Assembly (NCBI RefSeq): GCF_028682455.1
Contig: NZ_JANHLD010000003.1
Coordinates: 124,001 to 188,000, forward strand
DNA length: 64,000 nt
Direction: 5' to 3'
From: Pseudomonas putida
GTDB lineage: Bacteria; Pseudomonadota; Gammaproteobacteria; Pseudomonadales; Pseudomonadaceae
Below are positions 50,440 to 59,688 of the stretch, in pieces. Within the stretch, counting starts at the first letter, position 1, and each line of letters opens with the position of its first letter. The notes beneath the pieces were generated by a model. It was not told the origin of the DNA. It saw nothing but the letters and a program-made list of their open reading frames with translations, and ran no database searches. Both the position numbers and the translations under genes were made by a program.

Positions 50440-51324
50440 ATGCGCCGCTTACTGACGGGCATTCTTGTGACCATGCTGTTGCTGCTCAACACCCTGGTCC
50501 TGATCGGCCCGCTGATGGTCTTTGCCCTGCTCAAACTGGTCCTGCCCGGCCGTTACCGTGACTATGCCTCGTGGGCAGTGATGTGGATCGCCGAAACCTG
50601 GGCCGAGATCGACAAACTGATCTTCCGCCTGTGCATCCCCACGATCTGGGAGGTGCGCGGCGCTGCCGACCTGCGCCTCGATACCTCGTACCTGGCGGTG
50701 AGCAACCACCAGAGCTGGGTCGATATCCCGGCACTGATCCAGGCCCTCAACCGACGCATTCCGTTCTTCAAGTTCTTCCTGAAAAAAGAGCTGATCTGGG
50801 TGCCCCTGCTGGGCCTGGCCTGGTGGGCGCTGGACTACCCATTCATGAAGCGCTACAGCAAGGCATTCCTCGATAAACATCCAGAACTCAAGGGCCAGGA
50901 CCTGGCGATCACCAAGGCGGCGTGCGAGCTGTTCAAGCGCCAGCCGGTGACCGTGGTCAACTACCTGGAAGGCACGCGCTTCACCCAAGCCAAGCGCATA
51001 GCCCAGCAGTCACCGTTCCAGCACCTTCTCAAACCCAAGGCCGGCGGCGTGGCTTTCGTGCTGGCTGCGCTGGGCGAGCAACTGGACGCCCTGCTCGACG
51101 TCACCATCGTTTACCCCGGCAAGCAGGCCCCCGGTTTCTGGGACCTGCTCAGTGGCGCAGTGCCCAAGGTGATCATCGACATCCAGGTGCGTGAACTCGA
51201 CCCGGCCCTGTGGAATGGCGACTACGAAAACGACCCGGTCTTCCGCCAGACCGTGCAGGACTGGGTCAACCAACTCTGGCATGACAAGGACGCACGCATC
51301 GAAGCACTGCGCGCCGAACTGTAG
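50440..51324 (+). CDS. PlsC-family membrane acyltransferase (YihG-like)
   Basis: The 294-residue protein has one or two N-terminal membrane helices (GILVTMLLLLNTLVLIGPLM). The acyltransferase motif I SNHQSWVDIP (the HX4D site) and motif III YLEGTRFTQAKR follow. It likely transfers acyl chains to a lysophospholipid or related acceptor. The ATG at 50440 (MRRLLTGIL) is chosen because it places the membrane helix right at the start; an upstream in-frame ATG at 50341 adds 33 residues of poor character. Confidence 0.9.
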   Translation: MRRLLTGILVTMLLLLNTLVLIGPLMVFALLKLVLPGRYRDYASWAVMWIAETWAEIDKLIFRLCIPTIWEVRGAADLRLDTSYLAVSNHQSWVDIPALIQALNRRIPFFKFFLKKELIWVPLLGLAWWALDYPFMKRYSKAFLDKHPELKGQDLAITKAACELFKRQPVTVVNYLEGTRFTQAKRIAQQSPFQHLLKPKAGGVAFVLAALGEQLDALLDVTIVYPGKQAPGFWDLLSGAVPKVIIDIQVRELDPALWNGDYENDPVFRQTVQDWVNQLWHDKDARIEALRAEL

Positions 51325-51456
51325 GCCAAGCCCGCCCCTCCAGAAGCCGATTAAAATCTGTATTTATAATTGAGATTAGGGATTCTTTCGTTGCTATTAG
51401 CGGTTTAACTGGATAAAAATCGATCAGCTAACAATTACAAAAAGCCAGGATCGATA

Positions 51457-52800
51457 ATGGCCAATTCCTCCAGCAATACCCAGCTACGCCGCGTCCTGGG
51501 CCTCCCCGCCCTGGTGTTCTTCGGTCTGGTCTATATGGTCCCGCTGACCATCTTCACCACCTACGGCATCGTCACCGAACTCACTGGCGGGCGCACCGCC
51601 GGTGCCTACCTGGTCACCCTGGTGGCCATGTTGTTCACAGCCACCTCGTACAGCTTCATGGTGCGCCGCTTCCCGGTAGCCGGGTCCGCCTACTCCTACA
51701 CCAACCTGGCATTCGGCCCCAATATCGGCTTTCTGGCCGGCTGGTCGCTGCTGCTCGACTACCTGTTCATCCCAATGATCAATTACCTGCTGATCGGCCT
51801 GTTCCTGAACATCGCCTTTCCGAGCATCCCGGTGTGGACCATCATCCTGGCCTCGATTGCCCTGGTCACCGTGCTCAACGTGATCGGCATCCACTCGGTG
51901 GCTAAAACCAGCAACCTGATCGTCGGCGCGCAGATCGTGTTCATCGGTGTGTTCGTGGCGATGTCGTTCAAGACCCTGGGCGGCCAGCCCATCGATGTGC
52001 TCTCGCCCTTGACCGGCGACGGCAGCCAGCCGGGCTTCGGCGCGCTGATGGCAGGGGCTGCGGTGCTGTGCCTGTCGTTTCTGGGCTTCGATGCCGTTTC
52101 GACCCTGGCCGAGGAAACCAGGGACCCGGAGCGCAATGTGCCGCGGGCGATCATTCTCACCACCCTCGGCGCCGGCCTGCTGTTCACCCTGCTCGCCTAC
52201 ATCAGCCAGTTGGTGCTGCCGGGCAGCCATTTCGCCAACACCGATGCCGCTGCCAACGAAGTGATGTTCAAGGCTGGCGGCCAGTTCCTGGCCAACTTCT
52301 TCACTGCCGCATTCGTCGCCGGCAGCCTGGGTTCGGCCCTGGCTTCGCAGGCGGCGGTGTCGCGGATTCTTTACACCATGGGCCGCGACAAGGTCCTGCC
52401 GCAGCGTTGCTTCGGTCGCCTTTCACAGCGCTTTGGAACACCGGTGATGGCCACCCTGGTGGTGTCGGCCTTCTCCCTGCTGGCGCTGGTGATCGACCTT
52501 TCCACCCTGGCGTCGCTGATCAGCTTCGGCGCGCTGGTGGCCTTCTCGGCCGTGAACCTGGCGGTGATCCGCACTCACCTGGTCAACGAAACCTGCCACC
52601 GTAACCCTGCAGGGTTGCTGCGCTACGGCCTGGTACCGCTGGTGGGCATGAGCCTGACCCTGTGGCTGTGGACCAGCCTGTCGTCCCTGACCCTGACCAT
52701 TGGCCTGAGCTGGTTCGGACTGGGGCTGGCCTACCTGCTGGTGCTGACATCCGGCTTCCGTCGTCCGGTGCGGATGGTGGACTTTTCGCAAGCCAGTTGA
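51457..52800 (+). CDS. APC-superfamily permease, PuuP-like
   Basis: The 447-residue protein has twelve predicted membrane helices. Its first part (GLVYMVPLTIFTTYGIVTEL, then FPVAGSAYSYTNLAFGPNIG) resembles the E. coli putrescine importer PuuP and related amino-acid permeases. It probably imports a polyamine or amino acid by proton symport. No catabolic genes adjoin it, so the substrate is undetermined. It ends 6 bases before the convergent DUF2780 gene; no terminator is seen. Confidence 0.88.
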   Translation: MANSSSNTQLRRVLGLPALVFFGLVYMVPLTIFTTYGIVTELTGGRTAGAYLVTLVAMLFTATSYSFMVRRFPVAGSAYSYTNLAFGPNIGFLAGWSLLLDYLFIPMINYLLIGLFLNIAFPSIPVWTIILASIALVTVLNVIGIHSVAKTSNLIVGAQIVFIGVFVAMSFKTLGGQPIDVLSPLTGDGSQPGFGALMAGAAVLCLSFLGFDAVSTLAEETRDPERNVPRAIILTTLGAGLLFTLLAYISQLVLPGSHFANTDAAANEVMFKAGGQFLANFFTAAFVAGSLGSALASQAAVSRILYTMGRDKVLPQRCFGRLSQRFGTPVMATLVVSAFSLLALVIDLSTLASLISFGALVAFSAVNLAVIRTHLVNETCHRNPAGLLRYGLVPLVGMSLTLWLWTSLSSLTLTIGLSWFGLGLAYLLVLTSGFRRPVRMVDFSQAS

Positions 52801-52806
52801 ACGTTC

Positions 52807-53376
52807 TTACACCGACGGTACGGTGGCCGGGGTAGTCGTCCACAGACTGCCCAGGTTCTGCAGCAGTGAACCGGCCACGCCCTGCTGGCCGAGGTATTGA
52901 AGGATCAGCGGGGCGAACTGGCCGATCATGCCAGTGTCCATGCCCAGCGCGCTGAAGGCCTGGTTGAGGTCATTGGTGTCTTTGACGTTGTTGCCCAGGG
53001 CGTTGCTCAGGGCCGAGGAATTGCCGCTCTTGCCGAGCAGGTCGCCCAGGCCGCTCAAACCGCCCAGGGCGTTTTCGCCGGAGAGCATGTCCAGGCCAGG
53101 AACGGCCTTGCTCAGTTGCTCGTAGTCGGTGCTGCTGAGCTGGTTACGGGCAAGGCCCAACAGGGCGCCGGTACCGCCGATGGCTTGTTCGGGGGTGATC
53201 TTCAGCTCGCTGCCGAGGGTATTGAGCAAATTCGCCGAGGCGGCTGGTGCCTGTACGGCAGCACCGTCCTTGTTGCCTTGCATGGCAGAGACGGCATTGG
53301 CCGCATCGCTGAGATTGAAGGCAAACACCGGGCTGGCGGCCAGGGTCATCAGGGTGACCAGTGCGAAACGTTTCAT
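52807..53376 (-). CDS. Secreted DUF2780 protein
   Basis: The 189-residue protein begins MKRFALVTLMTLAASPVFA, a clear signal peptide. The mature part has repeated LGxLLG/LxNALG helices typical of DUF2780. Its function is not known. The ATG at 53376 is chosen over one seven codons upstream because it puts the signal peptide at the start. It is convergent with the permease gene. Confidence 0.87.
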   Translation of the reverse strand: MKRFALVTLMTLAASPVFAFNLSDAANAVSAMQGNKDGAAVQAPAASANLLNTLGSELKITPEQAIGGTGALLGLARNQLSSTDYEQLSKAVPGLDMLSGENALGGLSGLGDLLGKSGNSSALSNALGNNVKDTNDLNQAFSALGMDTGMIGQFAPLILQYLGQQGVAGSLLQNLGSLWTTTPATVPSV

Positions 53377-53450
53377 GAAAATAACCTCGTCAGCCATAAA
53401 GGCAGGGAAAACGTGGATTGGACTATACAGGCAGGGGATTGTTCCGTGGA

Positions 53451-53477
53451 GGCTTGCCCGGCATCGCCGGGCAAGCC
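53451..53477. repeat. Compact REP-like palindrome
   Basis: GGCTTGCCCGGC-ATC-GCCGGGCAAGCC is a perfect 12-bp inverted repeat in the 340-bp region between the DUF2780 gene and fdhA. Confidence 0.75.
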
Positions 53478-53511
53478 CGCTCCTACCGCAAGGCCCAGTA
53501 ACCGTAATCGC

Positions 53512-53643
53512 TCACCCTTTTTTGCAGAATTCCATGCAGCACGCGCCATCGTCGTGCAGTTCCGTCAGGCCCAACAGGAAGGCGCCGCACGCACCCTGGC
53601 CTGGGTGGTGATGCCGGTGGAAAGATTGGCGGACTATCCGCAT
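53512..53643 (-). CDS. Possible 43-residue His- and Cys-rich protein
   Basis: An open frame between two REP palindromes encodes HRHHHPGQGACG, a hydrophobic FLLGL segment and a C-terminal CCMEFCKK. GC at third codon positions is about 74 percent, as in real genes here, but the opposite strand in the same stretch also has an open frame with equal bias. No ribosome site is seen before the ATG. The Cys and His content would fit metal binding. I do not recognise a family. Confidence 0.3.
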   Translation of the reverse strand: MRIVRQSFHRHHHPGQGACGAFLLGLTELHDDGACCMEFCKKG

Positions 53644-53670
53644 TGGGATGCGGTTTGGTTGTAGGGCGTA

Positions 53671-53710
53671 TCGCGTGGCAAGCCCGCTCCTGCGCGGGCT
53701 TGCCACGCGA
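53671..53710. repeat. REP-type palindrome at the 3' end of fdhA
   Basis: TCGCGTGGCAAGCCCGC (53671-53687) pairs perfectly with GCGGGCTTGCCACGCGA (53694-53710). It lies 7 bases beyond the fdhA stop and probably marks the 3' end of the sarcosine operon. Confidence 0.85.
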
Positions 53711-53716
53711 TTTGGT

Positions 53717-54916
53717 TTACGCCGCGCTGAACAGCTTGTGCGGATCGATCACAAACTTCTTCGGTACACCCGCGTCGAACTCGCCATACCCTTCAGGCGC
53801 CTGATCCAGGCTGATCACCTGCACACCCACCACTTCGGCGATGTTGATGCGATCCCACATGATCGCCTGCATCAGTTGGCGGTTGTATTTCATCACCGGG
53901 GTCTGCCCCGTGTGGAAGCTGTGCGACTTGGCCCAGCCCAGGCCAAAGCGGATGCTCAGGCTACCGATCTTGGCCGCAGCATCCACCGCACCTGGGTCTT
54001 CGGTCACGTACAGGCCGGGAATACCGATCTTGCCCGCCACCCGCACCACGCCCATCAGTGAGTTGAGCACGGTGGCCGGGGCTTCGTGCTTGGCGCCGGC
54101 ATGACCGTGGCCACGGGCCTCGAAGCCCACTGCATCGACGGCGCAATCGACCTCTGGCTCACCCAGCAGGTTGGCGATCTGTTCGTGCAGCGGCGTGTCC
54201 TGGGACAGGTCGGCGATCTCGAAGCCCTGGGCCTTGGCATGAGCCAGGCGCACCGGATTCACATCCCCCACGATCACCACGGCAGCCCCCAGCAGGCGCG
54301 CCGACGCGGCAGCCGCCAGGCCGACCGGGCCGGCCCCGGCGATGTACACCGAGCTGCCCGGGCCGACACCGGCGGTGACAGCACCGTGATAGCCGGTTGG
54401 CAGGATGTCCGAGAGGCAGGTCAGGTCGCGGATTTTCTCCATGGCCTTGTCGCGGTTCGGCAGTTTCAACAGGTTGAAGTCAGCATACGGCACCAGCACG
54501 TATTCGGCCTGGCCGCCGGTCCAGTCGCCCATGTCGACATAACCGTAGGCGCCACCTGCGCGGGCCGGGTTTACCGTCAGGCAGACACCGGTGTGTTGCT
54601 CCTTGCACGAGCGGCAGCGCCCGCAGGCAACGTTGAAAGGTACCGAGACCAGGTCGCCGATCTGCAGGTTCTCGACGTCCCTGCCCTTCTCGATCACCTC
54701 GCCGGTAATTTCATGGCCCAGCACCAGCCCGACCTGGGCGGTGGTACGACCACGCACCATGTGCTGGTCGGAGCCACAGATATTGGTGGAGACCACCCTG
54801 AGGATTACCCCGTGCTCGATCTTCTTGCCACGTGGGTCCTGCATTTTCGGGTAGTCAATTTTCTGCACCTCGACCTTGCCAGCGCCGAGATACACCACAC
54901 CACGATTACCAGACAT
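53717..54916 (-). CDS. fdhA: Glutathione-independent formaldehyde dehydrogenase
   Basis: The 399-residue zinc alcohol dehydrogenase-family protein matches P. putida FdhA. It has the catalytic zinc site in NICGSDQHM, structural cysteines in CGRCRSCKEQHTGVC and the NAD-binding GAGPVGLAAAASARLLGA. It oxidises formaldehyde to formate with NAD without glutathione, by a tightly bound-cofactor dismutase-type mechanism described for this enzyme. It is the last gene of the glyA-sox-purU-fdhA block and disposes of formaldehyde released from sarcosine. Confidence 0.97.
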   Translation of the reverse strand: MSGNRGVVYLGAGKVEVQKIDYPKMQDPRGKKIEHGVILRVVSTNICGSDQHMVRGRTTAQVGLVLGHEITGEVIEKGRDVENLQIGDLVSVPFNVACGRCRSCKEQHTGVCLTVNPARAGGAYGYVDMGDWTGGQAEYVLVPYADFNLLKLPNRDKAMEKIRDLTCLSDILPTGYHGAVTAGVGPGSSVYIAGAGPVGLAAAASARLLGAAVVIVGDVNPVRLAHAKAQGFEIADLSQDTPLHEQIANLLGEPEVDCAVDAVGFEARGHGHAGAKHEAPATVLNSLMGVVRVAGKIGIPGLYVTEDPGAVDAAAKIGSLSIRFGLGWAKSHSFHTGQTPVMKYNRQLMQAIMWDRINIAEVVGVQVISLDQAPEGYGEFDAGVPKKFVIDPHKLFSAA

Positions 54917-55018
54917 GCTTTTACCTCGCTAAAGTTTGTTGTTATGTAGCGGTGCAAAGTGCGCAGCCCTTGGGTTGCGCTGTGTTACTGGAATCAAGTT
55001 TCCGCTTCGAAGGCCCTA

Positions 55019-55063
55019 TCGCTGGAAAGCCAGCTCCCACTGTGGGAGCTGGCTTGCCAGCGA
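55019..55063. repeat. REP-type hairpin between purU and fdhA
   Basis: Arms around CCAGCTCCCAC/GTGGGAGCTGG with outer TCGCTGG/CCAGCGA form a long hairpin with a single short centre. It belongs to the GAGCTGGCTTGCCAGCGA variant of the repeat family and lies within a same-strand gene series, so it may lower readthrough into fdhA. Confidence 0.8.
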
Positions 55064-55072
55064 TGGCGGCCG

Positions 55073-55930
55073 TCAGAGCACTACCGTCCTGTTGGCGTTC
55101 AAGAATACCCGCCGCTCGATGTGATACCCCACCGCCCGCGCCAACGTCAGGCACTCGATGTCGCGCCCCCTGGCGATCAGGTCTTCGGGGTAATGGCTGT
55201 GATCCACTGCCTCGACACCCTGGGCAATGATCGGCCCTTCGTCGAGGTCGTTGTTGATGTAATGGGCCGTGGCGCCCACCAGTTTCACGCCCTTGTTGTA
55301 GGCCTGGTGGTACGGCTTGGCACCCTTGAAGCCCGGCAGTAGCGAGTGGTGGATGTTGATCGCCCAGCCGTCGAGCTTGCGGCACAACTCCGGCGACAGC
55401 ACCTGCATGTAGCGGGCAAGGATCACCAGTTCCGCACCGGACTCCTCGATCACCTGCAGCACCTTGCGCTCCTGAGCCGGCTTGTCGAGCGGGTCGAGGG
55501 CGAAGTGGTAATAGGGGATTCGATGCCAGTGGGCCAGCGGCTCGAGGTCGGGATGGTTGGAGATCACCGCCACCACATCCATGCCCAACTGACCGATGCG
55601 CTGGCGATACAGCAGGTCGTTGAGGCAGTGATCGGCCTTGGAGACCATGATCACCACTTTGGGCCGGTGCTTGGGTGCGGTCAGCTCGAACAGCATGCCG
55701 AAGGCTTCGCCGCGCTCGGCAAGGCCGGCCCGGAAGCTGGCTTCGTCGAAGTCGTCGGCCTGGCGAAACTCCACCCGAATGAAGAAGCGTCCCGACAAAC
55801 GATCATCGAAGGAATGATGCTCGGTGACATAGCACTGCTGCTCGTACAGGTAGCGCGTCACCACATCCACCGTGCCGAGCAGGCTCGGACAGTCAGCGGT
55901 GAGAATCCAGGTGTCCGGTGCTCGGCTCAT
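55073..55930 (-). CDS. purU: Formyltetrahydrofolate deformylase
   Basis: The 285-residue protein has an N-terminal ACT domain (TWILTADCPSLLGTVDVV) and a formyltransferase fold. The catalytic residues lie in INIHHSLLPGFKG and GATAHYINNDLDEGP. It hydrolyses 10-formyl-tetrahydrofolate to formate, returning folate for sarcosine and glycine use. The ATG at 55930 (MSRAPDTWIL) is chosen because upstream in-frame starts run into soxG. Confidence 0.96.
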   Translation of the reverse strand: MSRAPDTWILTADCPSLLGTVDVVTRYLYEQQCYVTEHHSFDDRLSGRFFIRVEFRQADDFDEASFRAGLAERGEAFGMLFELTAPKHRPKVVIMVSKADHCLNDLLYRQRIGQLGMDVVAVISNHPDLEPLAHWHRIPYYHFALDPLDKPAQERKVLQVIEESGAELVILARYMQVLSPELCRKLDGWAINIHHSLLPGFKGAKPYHQAYNKGVKLVGATAHYINNDLDEGPIIAQGVEAVDHSHYPEDLIARGRDIECLTLARAVGYHIERRVFLNANRTVVL

Positions 55931-55941
55931 GACAACGCTCC

Positions 55942-56574
55942 CTAGGCCTCGATGGCCAAACCGTACTCGGCTGCCGCATCCTGCAGCCACAACCACCAGT
56001 AGTCGGAGAAGCTGCGGCGAATCAGCAGTTCCCAGGTTTCCTCGCCGGTGCGGCGGATCACCAGTTGCGACTTGGCGAACACCGTGCCCACGGCCTTGCC
56101 GACGGGGAAGTTGTTCGGATGTACATCATAGCTGGTGGATTTCATCAGCACTTCGCGCACGTTGGGGCCGCTCAGTTCCAGCAGGGTCTGCCCGCCGCTG
56201 ACGTTGACCACCTGGATATGCTGGCCATCGAGGGCATCGCGCAGCTTCTGCTCGACGGCAAACTCCTGCCCGCCCGGAACGATCAGCAGCCACTCATCCG
56301 GGCCCAGCCATTGCAGCGACATCTCGCCATTGGCGACCACGGTCAGGGCCACGGGCAGCTCCAGGCCCAGAGCCTTGAACACACCACCGGCGAAGGCCGG
56401 GTCGCGGCCGTCGCCACGCAGGGTCAGGTGACCGAGAAACTTGTGTTCCCGCAGGGTCACCCCGGCGTTCTTGCGGCCTTTGCCGACCAGGCTGCGCAGG
56501 TCGGCATGGTGAAGCGGCGACTCGGCCTTGACGCTGGTGCCGGGGCATTGCTGGTAAACATTGACTGTGCTCAT
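55942..56574 (-). CDS. soxG: Sarcosine oxidase gamma subunit
   Basis: The 210-residue SoxG family protein is a GcvT-like small subunit of the heterotetrameric sarcosine oxidase, with a LQWLGPDEWLLIVPGG segment. It sits between soxA and purU. A REP pair of palindromes separates it from soxA. Confidence 0.94.
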   Translation of the reverse strand: MSTVNVYQQCPGTSVKAESPLHHADLRSLVGKGRKNAGVTLREHKFLGHLTLRGDGRDPAFAGGVFKALGLELPVALTVVANGEMSLQWLGPDEWLLIVPGGQEFAVEQKLRDALDGQHIQVVNVSGGQTLLELSGPNVREVLMKSTSYDVHPNNFPVGKAVGTVFAKSQLVIRRTGEETWELLIRRSFSDYWWLWLQDAAAEYGLAIEA

Positions 56575-56604
56575 GACTCACCTGCCTTGAATTCTGGGGA
56601 CTTT

Positions 56605-56674
56605 GTAGGAGCGGGCTTGACCCGCGATCGCGGTCTGTCAGGCCCACTGTCTCGCGGGGCAAGCCCGCTCCTAC
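56605..56674. repeat. REP pair overlapping the soxA stop codon
   Basis: An arm with GTAGGAGCGGGCTTGACCCG (56605-56627) pairs with one at 56652-56674. The TAG stop of soxA (56671-56673, minus strand) is the TAG of the repeat's own GTAGGAG end. Confidence 0.85.
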
Positions 56675-59600
56675 ACGTTCTGCCGTTCGCCCTTCGGATC
56701 GAAGAACACCGAGGAACAGATCTGCGCTTCGATCACGCTGCCATCCGCCTGGGGCGAGTACACCCGCTCACCCAGGCGCTTGAGCCCACCCTTGACCACG
56801 CCCATGGCGAATGAGTAACCCAGGGAGTTGCTGGCGTAGCTGGAGGTCACGTGGCCGACCATGTCCATCGGGATCGGTTGCTTGGGGTCGAACACCAGTT
56901 GCGCGCCTTCCGGCAGCCACTGGTTCGGGTCGACCGGCTTGAGGCCCACCAGTTGCTTGCGGTTTTCGCGCACGCAGTCCTCACGGTTCATCCCGCGCCA
57001 GCCGATCCACGAGAACGGCTTGGTGCGGCCCACGCACCAGCCCATGTTCAGGTCGTCCGGGGTCATCGAGCCATCGGTGTCCTGGCCGACGATGATGAAG
57101 CCCTTCTCGGCCCGCAGCACGTGCATGGTCTCGGTACCGTAGGGGGTCAGGTTGTACTGCTTGCCGGCCTCGACGATTTTCTCCAGCACACCCATGGCGT
57201 AGTTGGCCTGGATGTTGACCTCGTACGACAGCTCGCCGGTGAACGAGATCCGAAACACCCGCGCCGGCACACCGGCAACCAGGCCTTCCTTCCAGGTCAT
57301 GAACGGGAAGGCGTCCTTGTCCAGGTCGATGTCGGTCACTTCGCCAAGCAGCTTGCGGCTGTTGGGCCCGGACAACGTAAGGGTCGCCCAGTGGTCGGTC
57401 ACCGAGGTGAAGTACACCTTCAGGTCCGGCCATTCGGTCTGCTGGTAGATCTCCAGCCATTGCAGCACACGGGCCGCACCGCCGGTGGTAGTGGTCATGA
57501 TGAAGTGGTTCTCGCCGACGCAGGCGGTGACGCCGTCGTCGAAGACCATGCCGTCTTCCTTGCACATCAGGCCGTAGCGCGCCTTGCCCACATCGAGCTT
57601 GGTCCAGGCGTTGGTGTAGATGCGGTTGAGGAACTCGCGGGCGTCCGGCCCCTGGATGTCGATCTTGCCCAGGGTCGAGGCGTCGAGCAGGCCGACGCTA
57701 TCGCGCACGGCCTTGCACTCGCGGGCCACGGCAGCATGGATATCCTCGCCATTGCGCGGGAAGTACCAAGGGCGCTTCCACTGACCGACGTCTTCGAACT
57801 CGGCGCCATTCTTCAGGTGCCAGGCATGCAGTGCGGTAAAGCGCACCGGCTCGAACAGGTGGCCACAGTGCCGCCCGGCCACCGCGCCGAAGGTGATCGG
57901 CGTGTAGTTGGGACGGAACATGGTGGTGCCCATTTCCGGGATGGTGATGCCCATGGAGCGGGCAGCGATGGCCAGGCCATTGATATTGCCCAGCTTGCCC
58001 TGGTCGGTACCGAAGCCCAGAGCGGTGTAGCGCTTGACGTGCTCGACCGACTCGAAGCCCTCGCGGGTAGCCAATTCGATAGCCGCTGCGGTCACGTCGT
58101 TCTGCTGGTCGACGAACTGCTTCGGCGCCCGTGCAGTGTTCTTGTCGTGGGGTACCTGGAACAGGGCCACGGTGGCTTCTTCCTGACGTGCCAACACTTT
58201 CGGCAGGCTACCGGCTACCGCCTTGAAGCCGGCTTCGGTGGCAGCGCGCACGCCCCCTTCGAAACCATCGGCCAGGGTGTCGCCCAGGGCGAATACACCG
58301 TTGATGCCACCCACGCAGACGCGTTTTTGCGGTGCATCACCGGGCACGAAGCCAAGGATGTCCTCACGCCAGATCGGCTTGCCGCCCAGGTGCGAGGCCA
58401 GGTGGACCACTGGGCTGTAGCCGCCGGAGGTGGCGACCAGGTCGCAGTCCAGCCACTCGCCTGGGCTGGTCACTGTGTGTGCCTTGACGTCGATGGCGGC
58501 GACCCGGGCAGCGGTAACGTGCTTGCTGCCACGCGACTCGATCACAGCGCTTGAAGTGAGGATACGAATGCCTTTGGCCCGTGCTTCTTCCACCAGCGAA
58601 CCCCGCGGGTTGTGGCGGGCATCGGCGATGGCGACCACTTTCAGGCCGGCGTCGTGCCAGTCCAGGGCAACGCGGTAGGCATGGTCATTGTTGGTCGACA
58701 GCACCAGGTTGCGGCCCGGCGCCACGCCGTAACGACGCACGTAGGTAGAGACTGCGCCAGCGAGCATGTTGCCCGGCACATCGTTGTTGCCATACACCAG
58801 CGGACGCTCGTGGGCGCCGGTAGCCAGCACCACGCGCTTGGCGCGAACCCGGTGCATGCGCTGGCGCACCTGGCCGATCGGCGCGCGATCGCCCAGGTGA
58901 TCGGTCAGGCGCTCGTGAATGGTGAGGAAGTTGTGGTCGTGGTAGCCGTTGACCGTGGCGCGTGGCAGCAGGGTCACTTCCGGCAGGGTCTTGAGCTCGG
59001 CAACCACGGCCGCGACCCACTCGGCGGCCGGTTTGCCGTCGAGGGTTTCGCGGCTGTCGAGCAGGCTGCCGCCGAACTCTTCCTGCTCATCGGCGAGTAT
59101 CACGCGGGCGCCGCTACGGCCTGCAGCCAGGGCTGCGGCAAGGCCCGCCGGGCCTGCGCCCACCACCAGCACATCGCAGTGCTGGCTCATGTAGTCGTAG
59201 GTGTCCGGGTCGTTTTCAAGTGGCGCGCGGCCAAGGCCGGCGGCTTTGCGGATGTACTTCTCGTAGGTCATCCAGAACGACTGCGGGTACATGAACGTCT
59301 TGTAGTAGAAGCCCGGCGGCATCAGCTTGCCGCCGACTTTGCCGAGAATCCCCATGACGTCGGTGTTCACGCTCGGCCAGCCGTTGGTACTGGTGGCCAC
59401 CAGGCCCGCGTACAGCGCCTGTTGGGTGGCCCGCACGTTAGGCACCTGGGTACCCTCGGTGGCGCCGACCTGCAAGATGGCGTTCGGCTCTTCGGAACCT
59501 GCGGCGATGATGCCGCGCGGGCGCGAGTACTTGAAGCTGCGCCCGACGATGTCCACGCCGTTGGCCAGCAAGGCGGCCGCCAGGGTGTCGCCGGCGTAGC

Positions 59601-59688
59601 CCTGGTAGGGCTGGCCGTTGAAGGTGAAGTTCAAGACCTTGCTGCGATCGATACGACCGCCGTTGGACAGGCGATAGACCTGGCTCAT
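56671..59688 (-). CDS. soxA: Sarcosine oxidase alpha subunit
   Basis: The 1005-residue SoxA has an N-terminal ferredoxin-like Fer2_4 segment (VLNFTFNGQPYQGYAGDTLA) and a dinucleotide-binding domain (CDVLVVGAGPAGLAAALAAG). A C-terminal GcvT/aminomethyltransferase-like half binds folate. The complex oxidises sarcosine to glycine with 5,10-methylene-THF and H2O2. Its start overlaps the soxD stop by four bases. Confidence 0.97.
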   Translation of the reverse strand: MSQVYRLSNGGRIDRSKVLNFTFNGQPYQGYAGDTLAAALLANGVDIVGRSFKYSRPRGIIAAGSEEPNAILQVGATEGTQVPNVRATQQALYAGLVATSTNGWPSVNTDVMGILGKVGGKLMPPGFYYKTFMYPQSFWMTYEKYIRKAAGLGRAPLENDPDTYDYMSQHCDVLVVGAGPAGLAAALAAGRSGARVILADEQEEFGGSLLDSRETLDGKPAAEWVAAVVAELKTLPEVTLLPRATVNGYHDHNFLTIHERLTDHLGDRAPIGQVRQRMHRVRAKRVVLATGAHERPLVYGNNDVPGNMLAGAVSTYVRRYGVAPGRNLVLSTNNDHAYRVALDWHDAGLKVVAIADARHNPRGSLVEEARAKGIRILTSSAVIESRGSKHVTAARVAAIDVKAHTVTSPGEWLDCDLVATSGGYSPVVHLASHLGGKPIWREDILGFVPGDAPQKRVCVGGINGVFALGDTLADGFEGGVRAATEAGFKAVAGSLPKVLARQEEATVALFQVPHDKNTARAPKQFVDQQNDVTAAAIELATREGFESVEHVKRYTALGFGTDQGKLGNINGLAIAARSMGITIPEMGTTMFRPNYTPITFGAVAGRHCGHLFEPVRFTALHAWHLKNGAEFEDVGQWKRPWYFPRNGEDIHAAVARECKAVRDSVGLLDASTLGKIDIQGPDAREFLNRIYTNAWTKLDVGKARYGLMCKEDGMVFDDGVTACVGENHFIMTTTTGGAARVLQWLEIYQQTEWPDLKVYFTSVTDHWATLTLSGPNSRKLLGEVTDIDLDKDAFPFMTWKEGLVAGVPARVFRISFTGELSYEVNIQANYAMGVLEKIVEAGKQYNLTPYGTETMHVLRAEKGFIIVGQDTDGSMTPDDLNMGWCVGRTKPFSWIGWRGMNREDCVRENRKQLVGLKPVDPNQWLPEGAQLVFDPKQPIPMDMVGHVTSSYASNSLGYSFAMGVVKGGLKRLGERVYSPQADGSVIEAQICSSVFFDPKGERQNV

